Source: Heliocidaris erythrogramma
Lineage: Eukaryota; Echinodermata; Echinoidea; Camarodonta; Echinometridae
Length of the DNA: 64,000 nt
Direction: 5' to 3'
NCBI GenBank assembly: GCA_025617745.1
Contig: CM046863.1
Location: 4,095,660 to 4,159,659 of the forward strand
Part shown: one piece after another, positions 25,401 to 35,009 of the stretch
How the letters are laid out: each line of letters begins with the position of its first letter
How positions within the stretch are numbered: position 1 is the stretch's first letter
Made by a program: the position numbers and the translations under genes
Notes under the pieces: model-generated
The model's input: only the letters and a program-made list of their open reading frames with translations
Databases searched by the model: none
Told to the model about the DNA's origin: nothing

Positions 25401-27920
25401 CACATTCAATATCTTGGCAAGAGGCCTAAATTTGTGAAATCAGCCTGACAGAAAATCAACTGGTGAAAAAGAGCATTATGAGCAGTGGCATATCTCCTGT
25501 TAAACTTATAATAAAATACATGTACAGTGCCTTCCATGACTTATTAACCAAATGCAAGCTCTCAATCAATCATGCAAGTCCACATTTTAGGGAAGAGCAC
25601 TATTAAACAAAATGAAGTGAAGTCCCTCTTTATATTAGTTAGCTCACTTCGCTTGCTCACAAATACGTTTTATGTGAAAATGGGGCACCTACAAAAACAT
25701 GGTGAAAAAATATATATATTAATTGCCATAACCCCCCTTTTTATGACCTACTGTTTATACATGTATTGTTATTTTCCTAGACATAACTGCTCATAACTAG
25801 TTATTAACTAGTTATTAACTAGTTATTAACTAGTTATTAACTATTTATTACCAAATATATATATCCAAGAATATAACGATACATAATACAAAGGGTAGGT
25901 CAGAAAAAGGGGAGTTATGATATTTTTTGTCACCAGGTTTTTGTAGGTGCCCCTCCCTTGCAATGACCCCCTCCCTTAAAAAAAAATGTTCAGCCACCCC
26001 TGCTGTCATTTGGTTCTTGAAGGTAGTGCCTACTTTTTGGGGCGTGTGTGTGTGTGCGCGCGCGAGCCTCCCTCTTTGTATGTTCAATTTTCTCCTCATT
26101 TCTTCATTAATGCATTGAGCTTGGCCTTGAGGGTCGATGCCTTGGCCTTGGACTTGTCAATGAGGGTTTCGGCCTTGCCTACAACCCTGATGGGCAGTAT
26201 ATATTTGGTTTATAACTGTCCTTTTGAACCAAACCATAAATCTGCTCATCTACTTTATTGACCATTGGCACAGTAGGTTTATGGCAGACTAGACACTACG
26301 TAAACAGTTTTGAATAATGTACGATCATGTACATGAGGCTAGTGCGAATTGTATTTTGCACATGACACACATTGGGACCAATCAATTGTGCAAACGTATG
26401 CTTTTCACGACCGATATAAAGGCATACTACTTCTTAACCAAAAGTAATTTAACGTCAAAGCTTTCTAAAAGCTTGCAAAACATAGCAACAATCGACGTAA
26501 TGCATATAAAGTAGATTCCATCTGTAATATGATATAATGCATAACTTGAGCATTAAATATTCGATTTCTGAGGTTTTCTGGGTAGAGCTCCAATTTTATT
26601 TTCGACATTGCATTAATGATAGATAAACAAACAAAAACTATTGAAATTTTAACATTATCAACATGGTTTGAAGCTTCATTTATTTTTCACAATTGTCGTC
26701 AATTACTTGTTAATTCTCTCTTCCCAACCCCTCCCCCTCACAATTTCTTTCATGCCCCTTCTTCAATTCACCTCCCCCTCTCTTTCTCTCAAGTCTACTA
26801 TCGTTATACCTGTGTCACTTGCTGTTGGTAGACATAGGGGCTAGGCTGCTGCTGAGGAAATTGGACGGGCTGCTGCGGGGGATATTGCGGGTGGTGTTGC
26901 GCAGGGTATTGCTGCCCAGGATATTGTTGAGTCTGAACCATTGGAGGTGCAGTTGCTTTCGCACAAGTCTCTTCGTAGCTAGGAGGGACCTCATGAACTC
27001 CGCCCTCTAGGTCGCCAGCTTCATTGGTGAATTTCTCATATCCTGCAATAAAATTGTCATTTAACTTGCTTTAAAAAGAATGTCGAAAATTGTAAAATTA
27101 TATAACAAACAGTTATGAACTTTTAAGGGACATCAAACATGCATATAGAACAATATGAAAAATCGTTATGTGTAAATTGGTTATGAGATTGTGACGTCAT
27201 TCTCTCACCATTGCTCTGTATATTCAGGGGAGCGTTTCATCAAGCGTTTTGTCGGTGATTTTTACTGACAAATTTGCTCTCAGCCAATCAGATGCAAGGA
27301 TTTCAGTAGCTTATAACAGTTGTCGGTAAAAATCACTGACAAAACGCTTGATGAAACGCTCCCCTGATCCCCTAGTGTAGACTTTCTATTTCAAAATTGT
27401 ACAGTGATACTGGCACAAGAGAAACAAAAGTCTGGCTACACCACGGACATACAGACGAAACAAAGACTCCTTTGTACGTCGTCGTCTGTTACGAGATACG
27501 TGAACTCTACTCACAACACTCGAATGTGTTGATAGTGAATAGCATTGATAGCACACTTTCGGCAACAAAGCGCTTTCAAATCATCGTCTGCATTATTGTA
27601 TACACCACATCCAGCCATCAAAGAAGCAATTTTAGCTACGCTGTTCCGCTTAGATACTTTTCCCGTGAAAATACAATCCCTTTTGGAAGTAAAAATACGA
27701 TCTGGACGGTAGCACATGTAGTACATGATGTAGGACTATATGGAATTTACATATTGACTAGCGCGTAATACCATGAAATCTAAAATGAGAATATGTGCAC
27801 AGTCTGTTCCAGCAACCATTATCATAAAATATAGATATTACACGTAAAGTTCTGCTTCATACTGTTGATTACATGTGTCTAATATTACCGGTACAAAGTA
27901 TATATCTTACCAGATGCCAT
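19235..27920 (-). CDS. CD225/dispanin (IFITM-like) membrane protein, 4 coding exons, 180 aa
   Basis: Reconstructed from four minus-strand exons, 27920-27911, 27042-26810, 20693-20562 and 19402-19235, all with GT/AG boundaries (10+233+132+168 nt = 180 codons plus stop). The first ATG has A at -3 and G at +4. Residues 1-95 are Pro/Gln-rich and include PPSY (23-26), a PPxY-type WW-domain ligand. Residues about 97-125 form the CD225 hydrophobic segment: PNDYFGLALF, a CCC cluster (110-112; S-palmitoylation sites in IFITM relatives), LPFGIVAL and KSSE. A short loop with RFAMGD follows, then a second membrane segment (about 148-170) and a short tail ending PYY. In vertebrates IFITMs bend membranes and restrict virus fusion, while other dispanins act in vesicle or synaptic trafficking; which applies here is unknown. 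Membership of the family is firm; antiviral function is not shown. The introns carry many MITEs. Confidence 0.92.
20050..20245 (+). mobile_element. LINE-type 3' end with AATC repeat tail
   Basis: An AT-rich 3'-UTR-like stretch ends ...TCCAATAAAGAC, a T run, then (AATC) repeats at 20222-20243. This is the look of a CR1/L2-type 3' terminus. No coding part is visible. It lies in the last intron of the dispanin gene, on the opposite strand. Confidence 0.4.
20562..20693 (-). CDS. Dispanin gene coding exon 3 (CD225 intramembrane helix)
   Basis: The acceptor is ctatag and the donor gtatga; 132 nt, phase 0 at both ends. It encodes the diagnostic segment from PNDYFG through LCCCLPFGIVAL to KSSE. This exon alone is enough to assign the CD225 family. 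Confidence 0.93.
20811..20925. repeat. Hairpin with GGGGCGCAGCCCC loop in dispanin intron 2
   Basis: The arms CACGACTATTTTC and GAAAATAGTCGT, preceded by GGTTGGAACTATGG and followed by its near complement, form a long stem around a GC palindrome. A smaller hairpin of CTATAGGCAGGG lies just before it (20740-20776). Confidence 0.65.
21571..21905. repeat. (ATC)n microsatellite inside the family D element
   Basis: About 330 bp of ATC/ATT triplets. Apparent Asp- or Met-rich frames on the minus strand and Ser/Ile-rich frames on the plus strand are triplet-repeat artefacts. Confidence 0.9.
21940..22205. mobile_element. Hairpin MITE family E copy 1, nested in family D element
   Basis: A near-complete palindrome from CACTATGAACACAATGAC to the complementary GTTCATAGTG, with AGTAGAACAGGTG / CACCTGTTCTAC at the centre. 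A second copy is at 42867-43102. Confidence 0.78.
22740..22915. repeat. AAT/GAT-rich imperfect microsatellite
   Basis: Irregular AATGATAATAAT and AACAATAAT units next to the family D element. No gene. Confidence 0.7.
23158..23335 (-). mobile_element. SINE-like unit next to (AAT)n
   Basis: AATAATAAT is followed by ATATTGGATATTATATAGCG, a GGTGCTTAAGGCGC stretch, and CTGCCGGTACCCGTTTAACAC. Read on the minus strand this is a body with a 3' ATT tail. It looks like a dispersed retroposon, with no coding content. Confidence 0.4.
23984..25170. mobile_element. Giant fold-back element, two arms of about 550 bp
   Basis: Left arm 23984-24534 and right arm 24616-25170 are reverse complements with only scattered mismatches, separated by an 81-bp loop. 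Outer ends are ATTCAGAAAAAGGTTTG and its complement. TATATA tracts flank both sides (23966-23983, 25199-25217). No protein coding is visible in the arms. It lies inside dispanin intron 2, so the pre-mRNA could fold into a long duplex. Confidence 0.85.
25682..25955. repeat. Inverted repeat surrounding an 11-bp tandem array
   Basis: The arms about 25690-25785 and 25862-25950 pair (GGGGCACCTACAAAAAC and its complement, CATAACTCCCC and its near complement). The loop holds five copies of AACTAGTTATT (25795-25849). Confidence 0.72.
26810..27042 (-). CDS. Dispanin gene coding exon 2 (Pro/Gln-rich, PPSY)
   Basis: The acceptor is tgcag and the donor gtataa, giving 233 nt that end in phase 0. It encodes an acidic stretch, PPSYEE, and then a run rich in Gln, Pro, Tyr and His (QQYPGQQYP, PQYPPQQP). 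No membrane segment is present. This kind of N-terminus is typical of the proline-rich dispanin branch, not of the short vertebrate IFITMs. Confidence 0.88.
27227..27364. mobile_element. MITE family A copy 2, in dispanin intron 1
   Basis: 138 bp with near-perfect arms GGGGAGCGTTTCATCAAGCG and its complement, and the same core as the other copies. TCAG/CTGA follows at the edges. Confidence 0.82.
27911..27920 (-). CDS. Dispanin gene coding exon 1 (start codon, MASG)
   Basis: Ten coding bases: ATG GCA TCT G, then a gtaaga donor. The split fourth codon is completed by GA of the next exon, giving Gly. The 5' untranslated sequence lies upstream toward 28 kb; its limit cannot be seen. Confidence 0.82.
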
Positions 27921-27974
27921 CCTGATTTTGTACGTGTTATGTTCTCCACGATTTCCCCGTGATATGATATGGAG

Positions 27975-27996
27975 AATTTCACTTTGCAATATTTAT
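27975..27996 (-). promoter_or_regulatory. IRF-type core and AT box just upstream of the dispanin start
   Basis: On the minus strand, 55-67 nt before the ATG, the sequence reads GCAAAGTGAAATT, which contains the IRF core AANNGAAA. Directly upstream is ATAAATA (27990-27996), which could act as a TATA-like box. The motif is short and may be chance. It is noted because the vertebrate relatives of this gene are controlled through ISREs. Confidence 0.25.
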
Positions 27997-28130
27997 GTAT
28001 GTCGCGGTTGTCGAAACTGTGGCTATGTCGAAACCGGTCCAAAGTCCGATATGAATGAGTATTAGTCGGAAATGACAATAACTGTCATGTCAATAGAGAT
28101 AATTTATGTGCGCTCTTGTGTAAAATACTG

Positions 28131-28523
28131 TTGAAAGTGATTGGTAACTTTTTAGAGGCTTGGTAAAATCCGAGCCTAGCCTAACATGTTATCAGTGTAT
28201 GTAAAATAGTGTAAAAATGAAGCGCAGGTGGAAAAAGCACTTCAAAATCATCATGTGCTTCACAAAAGTAAACATACGCAAGTGGCCGGAAATGCCAGGC
28301 TCGTTTCCCCCATAGACTGCTGTGTTAGACTAAAGCGTAGCCCAGTACGGTTTCGTAAATGGCAGTATTCAGTCGTAGATATCTTAATGATAACATTGTA
28401 TATTTGAAAACCTTTCTATGCCTGGATATTCATTTATCCTTCTGAGCATCATTATACAAGATAGATATCGAAATTCAATAATATATTAAATCAAGCCTCC
28501 ACAAAGTTACCGATTCACTTTAA
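28131..28523. mobile_element. MITE family B copy 2, upstream of the dispanin gene
   Basis: Matches copies 1 and 3 over about 370 bp. The left terminus is TTGAAAGTGATTGGTAAC, so one TTAA has mutated; the right end is ACTTTAA. It starts 211 bp upstream of the dispanin start codon, so it lies in or beside the promoter. Confidence 0.8.
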
Positions 28524-28689
28524 GGGTTTTAAAAAAAGAATAGGGGGGAAAAAGAAAAAATATATATTCAGCATTCCTGTTGGCATTTCTAGAAACAAAG
28601 GAGACCAGAAGTGAATCTTGCAAGGACTTTGCCCTATGAGTTGTAGCCAGAGGCGGCGCTCCGGGGGGTGCAGGGGGCACAGTACCCTC

Positions 28690-28980
28690 CCCCACACACT
28701 TTTCAATACCCCAAAATTGCCCCTTTTTATCTATGAAAAGTGCCCCCTTTCATAGCTAGTAAGTGCCCCCCCCCCCCTTCTTCGTATAGTGCCCTATGTT
28801 CTTTCGAGTAAGTGCCATTTTACCTTCTGATAAGTGCCCCCTTTAACCTCAGACATTACTGCCTCTTATGAAATCTAATAATTGCCCTTTTTTCGTCTAC
28901 TTAGTGCCCATTTCCCGTTCTAATAGTGCAAATTTTTCCTTCCGATAATTAAGTGCCCTTTTTCACTCATGATATCACAC
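28690..28980. repeat. Degenerate minisatellite of AAGTGCCC-type units
   Basis: About nine units of 20-26 bp, each with AGTGCCC followed by a T/C-rich part and often CTGAT. Related AGTGCCCCTTTTTG units occur at 29270-29300. Probably a decayed tandem array within a dispersed repeat. Confidence 0.55.
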
Positions 28981-31149
28981 ACATCCCACACCCTCACACA
29001 CACAGACACAAAGGGCACAGGTTGGCTACATTAAATAAAAATATACCCACAATAACAAAATATTACATTAATCTTTGAAATGAAATTGCTTTACATAGGA
29101 TTTTAAACCTCGAGAGTGTTGTGCTATTTCTAATATCAAGTGGCAGCTTATTCCATTCTTTGATATAAAAAATCCGCAAGGAATGATCCTCGGTAGTGTA
29201 TTAATCAGAATGTAGCGGTATACTAGTGTCTCAAAGTTGCATTTTCCACCCTTTGTGGGTGCCCTTCCTCCCCCAAGTGCCCCTTTTTGTTGGTGCCCCC
29301 TCCCCCCCCCCCCCCCCCCCCCCTTGAAAGACGCTCTGCAACGCACCAGCAGAATGTTGCTGAATAGGCCTTTGGAAGAAACGCGCACTTTTTCATAAAA
29401 GCATGAAATTTAGCTTGTAGGTAGATTTTTCGATGCTGAATAAATGTGGATATGGTGCCTCCTAGAAGGCCCGCTGTACCAAACAACAATGTTTTCTTTG
29501 GTTCCAATAGCATCCTCCCATGCCTCTTTTGCTTCCCACTTTGTTGGTGCGCACGGGCGGGAAATGATAAGTTCCGGAGGGGAATAGCCCATAACGTTGT
29601 ACACACGAACGAGCATGCAACCTGTTTACTGCTCATCGCATTGCGAGGGGAGAAAGTTTTATTGATAGCATATACGTACAAATTTCTCCATCAGCTCAGT
29701 GGCGTGTGTGTGTGTGCGTGTTTGTGTTGTGTGTGTGTGTGTGCTGCAATGATACACCTCTTCTGGTAATTTGATTCTTGTTGACTGTGAGTCTAGATAA
29801 CAGGAAGTCATGTCTGTAAATCAGTGACAACGCTTGGTCTCCAGTTAAGCATTTATTATTTCCGCCGGATTCATTCCTTTCGTTTTATCGGTAGTAAAAA
29901 TAGTCAATATTATGAACAGAAACGTGTACATGCTTTTGATAAAATAAATAAACAAATAAATCTTCGTCATCCTCATCATCATCATCACGTATTTTATGTA
30001 TTACATGTACTTCCTTTACAGTAACTGTTTTCTAAAATATACATCATTTCAGACTATGAGTACAAAGTTCAAAATTTCAAGTTTTATTGATTTCCAAAAA
30101 CATATATGTATGTATTTTACATTTTATAAAGAGAACATATGAAAATTAAGAACATGAACAAAACAAGTATAGGATTTGAAACATAGATGTATTAAACCGA
30201 ATATCATACAATGGAATTTGTTATGGTTTACGCATATAAAGCGATAGTTGGTATAATGTAAACATTGTAATTGGAAAGGAAAACAGAAGTGGAGGGATCT
30301 ATTAAATTAGCTTAGCTTGTATTTCATAGACCCCCGTTTGAAGAAAAAAAAAATTAGTTCAGTCCATAAATTAAAAGAAAAAGAAGAAACGTGCTAATTG
30401 AGCACTAGTAACAGATTGTTTGGGGGTTTTTTAAAGAGAGAAAACAAAATCTGTATCGATCAGCAAACTTCAATGCTAATGCAATCGATTCATTCAGGGC
30501 AATTTATTTTCCAATTCTTGAGTTGAATTGATCACGTTTAATTCCACACTTCCAAATTTCTTGGCATGTGTGGGGGGGGGGGGGGGGGGTTCAACATATG
30601 ACGTAAGCATTTCTATAGTATATGTATTTAGAATGTGTCTTGTGTATATTATCATATTCCAAGGTTCTGGATTTCTTGTTGCATAATAAAGACTCCGACG
30701 CGTCGCATGCAATTCCGACATGTTGCATGCAAACACATTTCCAGACGAATCTTGTACTACGCGAAAACACCTAAACTCAAAAAATCAATCACAATCCTGT
30801 CTCTATCTCCCTGTCGCTTATTTTCCCTTTGGGAACAATTCAATTTACATGTAAATCAGAGCGTCAATGTGTCACTGTTGCGAAGAATGTGTTTTTACAT
30901 AATTTCCTATGAATATTAATAGCAATATCAGACTGCTGTAAATGTAGCGTGTTTCAGAGATTAGTGATAATGGGACAGAACCATTACAAATACAGTTTTG
31001 AGTAGTCGGGAATGGATGAGAGATTAGAATTGAAGACCATGTGCAGTATTGGTAAGACCTTGAATCGGCTGTGTTCAGATTACATAAAGATCAAAGTACA
31101 ACAAATTATTTACACCTACCCTCGATTATTTGTCTCCTTTAACTCTCTT

Positions 31150-31280
31150 AATGATTTGATTTGTTTTTCATTTATTCGTCAGGTATATTGCAATACAAAC
31201 ATAACCAAGTACCATGACAGGATAGCCCATGAAAGCCGAAATGGCTTATTTCCAATGGGGTCCTTACCTAAATAACTAAT
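31150..31280 (-). mobile_element. 3'-end fragment of the same LINE family
   Basis: About 110 bp (31171-31280) match the 3' untranslated end of the LINE at 47892-48000 with about one mismatch in the aligned part, followed on the minus strand by an ATCAAA-like tail. This is a severely 5'-truncated insertion. The near identity implies recent activity of the family. Confidence 0.8.
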
Positions 31281-31615
31281 AACTTTTACTCTGAGGATCT
31301 ACTGCAAAATTAGATTTTTAGAGGTTATCTTTACAGATGCAAAATACGGACAGGATCACTATGACATGGAATATCATTTGCACTTACTGATTTTACAAAC
31401 GACCTTTAAAAATTGACAGCTCATTCGGGAAATAAATTATACTTGCTGCATGGGTAAAAGTTCCAAATGCTATGATAATTGATTTCTCGTTGATTTGAGT
31501 TCATCTCCTAATATTGCATTCAGGACAAAGAATTCCAACTAACCTCAATTGTCTGATTTAAATGCCTTGACAGACTGACACCGCCTTCAGAATTAATTGT
31601 GTGAATTTGATTCGA

Positions 31616-31745
31616 AGAGCTTCTTCTTCTTCTTCTTCTAGTCCTTCTTCTCCTCCTCCTTTTTTCTCTTCTGCTGCTTCTCCTCCACCTCTTCTTCCTT
31701 CTCCTCTTCCTCTTCTTCTTTCTTTCTTTCTTTCTTCCTCCAAAA
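31616..31745. repeat. (TTC/TCC)n polypyrimidine microsatellite
   Basis: TTCTTCTTC changing to TCCTCC and TTTCTTTC. The frames through it (poly Ser/Pro or Arg/Lys) are artefacts. Confidence 0.85.
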
Positions 31746-33134
31746 CCCACTCTGAAAACAGAGAGAGAATCACGAAGACTTGGTGTTCTATCGTTCCGTT
31801 TCTTCTTAAACTCACGTCTATTATGAAATCAGTCCATCGTCACTGTCAGTGTATGACGTCATCTCATGAAGCTCAAGGCTGTCTTGTCAATGAATGTGTT
31901 GATCTTACCCTACTATACCCGTCACCTCAGAGTGTGTCCATACGATTGATCTTATCCTACTCTACCTTTCACCTGAGTGTGTCCATACGGAGAGTTCTAA
32001 TTTTTATGGGCCGTATTTGAATCACGTATGCTAGTCTTCCAGTGCAAGAAATGGAGAGCCGCGTTAGGTTGCGTATACATGACAAATCTCAAACTATATG
32101 GGCAGCAAAAACTCATCTTGATTCTTCGTTCGAATTGAATCTCTTAGTACACCAACTTAGCTAAGATATCTCACATCGAATGAAAAACAAATTGCCATCT
32201 TGAATGAAATCTGTTGTGATATCACATTAATTCTCGCTACCTCAAATATGCAATTTCTGACGTAGAGGGCAATATTATGCATGGAAATGGTCCGCATCTT
32301 CGTTAACTTCACTTCCGGTCCGTATTGAAATACTACGGCTTATGAATAAAATGAGTGCTAAAATGCTTAATTTTTGGATCAATAAATCATGACATAAACC
32401 AAATTTTGAAAATGCAACCAATTGTCTCAATAAATCAGGATGGTATCTTTTCAAACATGTCGGTTAATTTATACTCAAACTCGAGGATTTTTGTAATACC
32501 TGTGTACATTTTCAATACAAAAAGACAAACACTTGTCCACCCAATCGGGATATTGTCAGCACTGCACATGCGTGGTTTGCATGACAAACGCCATCTGTTG
32601 GCGAAATTGCGTATTTGGGGTAGTGAGAATTCTCAAAGCACGCTGATAATTATATAGCAAAGTATGGACAGTAAATTGCCTACTCAAATTGCAAACTACA
32701 ATGTCTGAAATCTATCAGAACGCTTGACACACTAAGATATATCGCATCATATGGTCATCGAAAAAAAATCGTTTCGTCTGCTATTTCATTTTTTATATTA
32801 ATAAACTTAAATATTTTGGAGCGTGTGGACAGCGAAATGAGACTAAAATAAGTCCGATGTAAGTTTAGATATAAACCAAAGCGTGGACGCGTTTTAGAAA
32901 GTTGGCGTTGTATCATACGGCGCTATGTTCTGTGCAATAACAGGATTTTATTATTATGACTGTCGGAATTTAAGAAATAATTCAGTGTATGGACGCGTTC
33001 TAAGAGAGCCATAGGTGATGGCTGTTAGCATACCACTGGTTATCACTGGAAGGCAGGATAACATAAACAGGTACGATGATGACAGACAGACCAACAAACA
33101 AAGACCTTACCAACCATCCCTTCCTTTTATTCAA

Positions 33135-33530
33135 TCCTTATCTCCCTCGTTCTCCTTCCATACTTTCCCTTTAGCCATTTATTTTTAGTCCAACAGTCTT
33201 ACATCACATGATTTATATCGTCTTCCATATCAAACGAAAAAATAAAAGTCTAGGTGTAGGTCTATCCGCTACTTAAATTTAGCTGTTTCTTATCTCCCTC
33301 ATTTTTCTTCCACGCTTTCTTTTAGCCATTTCTTATCTCCTCCTTTTTTCATCCAACATTCCTAAATCGCACGTTTGTTTTGTGAGGATCGTCTTTTATA
33401 TTAACGAGCAAAATACCTATCCATCCGCTAAAATACTTTACTTCAGCATGATCTAATCTTCTCCACATTCGTAGAACATTCCAATTTTGCATGTTTCCCT
33501 AGCATCGTCTTACGTCAACGATAAGAACAA
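33135..33530. repeat. Degenerate tandem repeat, about 150-165 bp unit
   Basis: CTTATCTCCCTC, CTTTTAGCCATTT, TCCAACA and ATCGTCTT recur in order about two and a half times. Each unit has many differences, so the array is old. Confidence 0.5.
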
Positions 33531-33598
33531 AAGAGTGCTAGCTACTAGTACTCCATCATTCGAATGAGGTGTTCATTGCACCAAATTCCCGCATCCCT

Positions 33599-33724
33599 GG
33601 GGAGCGTTTTTGTCAGTGATTTTTACTGACAAATTTGCTATCAGCCAATCAGATGCAAGGATTTCAGTAGCTTATAACAGTTGTCGTTAATATCACTGAC
33701 AAAAGGCTTGATGAAACGCTCCCC
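33599..33724. mobile_element. MITE family A copy 3 (left arm shortened)
   Basis: The left terminus GGGGAGCGTTTT lacks the CATCAAGCG part found in other copies; the right arm is complete (GCTTGATGAAACGCTCCCC). The core CAGCCAATCAGATGCAAGG is conserved. Confidence 0.78.
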
Positions 33725-34699
33725 TGACTTCATGCACCAGAATAAGTTTTTAGTATTCAGTACCTAGTAAATGTTCCGATTTCTTCTTGTTCAATTGTTC
33801 ACTGTATGTAAATAATTAGTGTATATTTAAAGAAAACAGCGTTGGTCAGAATATATTAAAGTAAGAAGTAACAACCTCAATCACCAATTTAAAGATGCGA
33901 CATATTTTTATATACGAACAAATTATTTGCTGAAAAAACCCTTTCTTCGTTACGGCTGATAGTATTTTTTATATATATTTCCATTTAGAAATTAGGAATG
34001 CATAATTTAAATCAAAGCTGGCATTGCCCCATGTTTGCTTTTATTAATCAATAAACATGAAGTGGAGTTCTGCTTTCTTTCTTCTTTATTTTTTACCTTC
34101 TCCGATATGCACAGTCTTATAAAATTGTTCAGTGATTCTATTCAGAACACAGAATGATACCCCGTTACCAAGTAAGGCTATACCTCCCTTTGTGTATAAC
34201 CCTTACTTACAACAAAACATTCGTCGTACCAAGAAAATATTGCCTTTGAAAACAGCATCTCTCTTCTGATTTCCGATTGAATTTATATCACCATAATCAT
34301 CATTACATCAATGTTTGGTTTGGACTATCGAAATGAAAATGGCTGCGGATTTAGAACTCGTGACCATCAATCAGTCAGGCAGCTAAATTCGTCTTTTGGG
34401 AAATACATGCAGTTAAGAAGCAAAACACACGTAGAAAGTAAGATGATAAATACAGCTCAATGCCCGAGCAGCATGGGGTAAAGCGTGACTTGATTTTTAA
34501 AAGTAAAACACGGTAACATAAACCTTTCAGTTTATAAACTATTGCTAAACTTCAGACCTTCTATTCATCACCGATAATTTCGTCTTATTTATTGTCACTT
34601 CATAAAGTACTTTTCAAATAAACATAAGTTACCAACACTTCACAGACTTTTTTAATTAAGCCATTTCGTAATTAGTACATGTTATAAAATAATGACCCT

Positions 34700-34836
34700 G
34701 GGGAGCGTTTCATCAAGCGTTTTGTCAGTGATTTTTACCGACAATTGTTATAAGCTACTGAAATCCTGGCATCTGATTGGCTTAGAGCAAATTTGTCAGT
34801 AAAAATCACTGACAAGACAATTGATGAAACGCTCCC
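34700..34836. mobile_element. MITE family A copy 4 (core inverted)
   Basis: Arms as in the other copies, but the core reads in the opposite direction (GCATCTGATTGGCTTAGAGC). This is expected for insertion in either orientation of a near-palindrome. Confidence 0.8.
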
Positions 34837-34850
34837 TAGAAAGTACCTCA

Positions 34851-35008
34851 TTTTGTACGCGTACGCGCATCTGTTTGGGTGGACGCGCTACTTGTTTAAC
34901 ACGTAAAACCATACTGGAGCGCGCATCGGAGTGCGTATAAAGGTCACTTGTACTCGGTACAAATGACCTTTATCTGCACATGCGCAAATTGTAATTACGA
35001 ACTGGCTT
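34851..35008. repeat. GC-rich repeat O, second locus
   Basis: GTACGCGTACGCGCATCTG, GGTGGACGCGCTACTTGTTTA and ATCTGCACATGCGCAAATTG match the units at 13.3-13.9 kb. It contains a short palindrome around GTACTCGGTAC. Confidence 0.6.
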
Positions 35009-35009
35009 A

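Larger units (their letters stand above)
29340..33134. other. Intergenic, upstream of the dispanin gene
   Basis: Holds a GT microsatellite (29703-29745), a LINE-like 3' end on the minus strand near 30065-30090, the LINE fragment at 31150 and the pyrimidine tract at 31616. No gene recognised. Confidence 0.45.

Noticed and set aside
25795-25849. Tandem repeats as a CRISPR-like array
   Set aside because: The 11-bp units are directly contiguous with no spacers, in a eukaryotic intron.
27869-28078. 69-residue frame over the dispanin first exon
   Set aside because: It is in another frame than the ATG that splices in phase to the next exon, and it lacks family similarity.
31520-32020. Arg/Lys-rich or Ser/Pro-rich frames of up to 139 residues
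   Set aside because: Generated by the TTC/TCC tract; the remainder has no domain or splice support.
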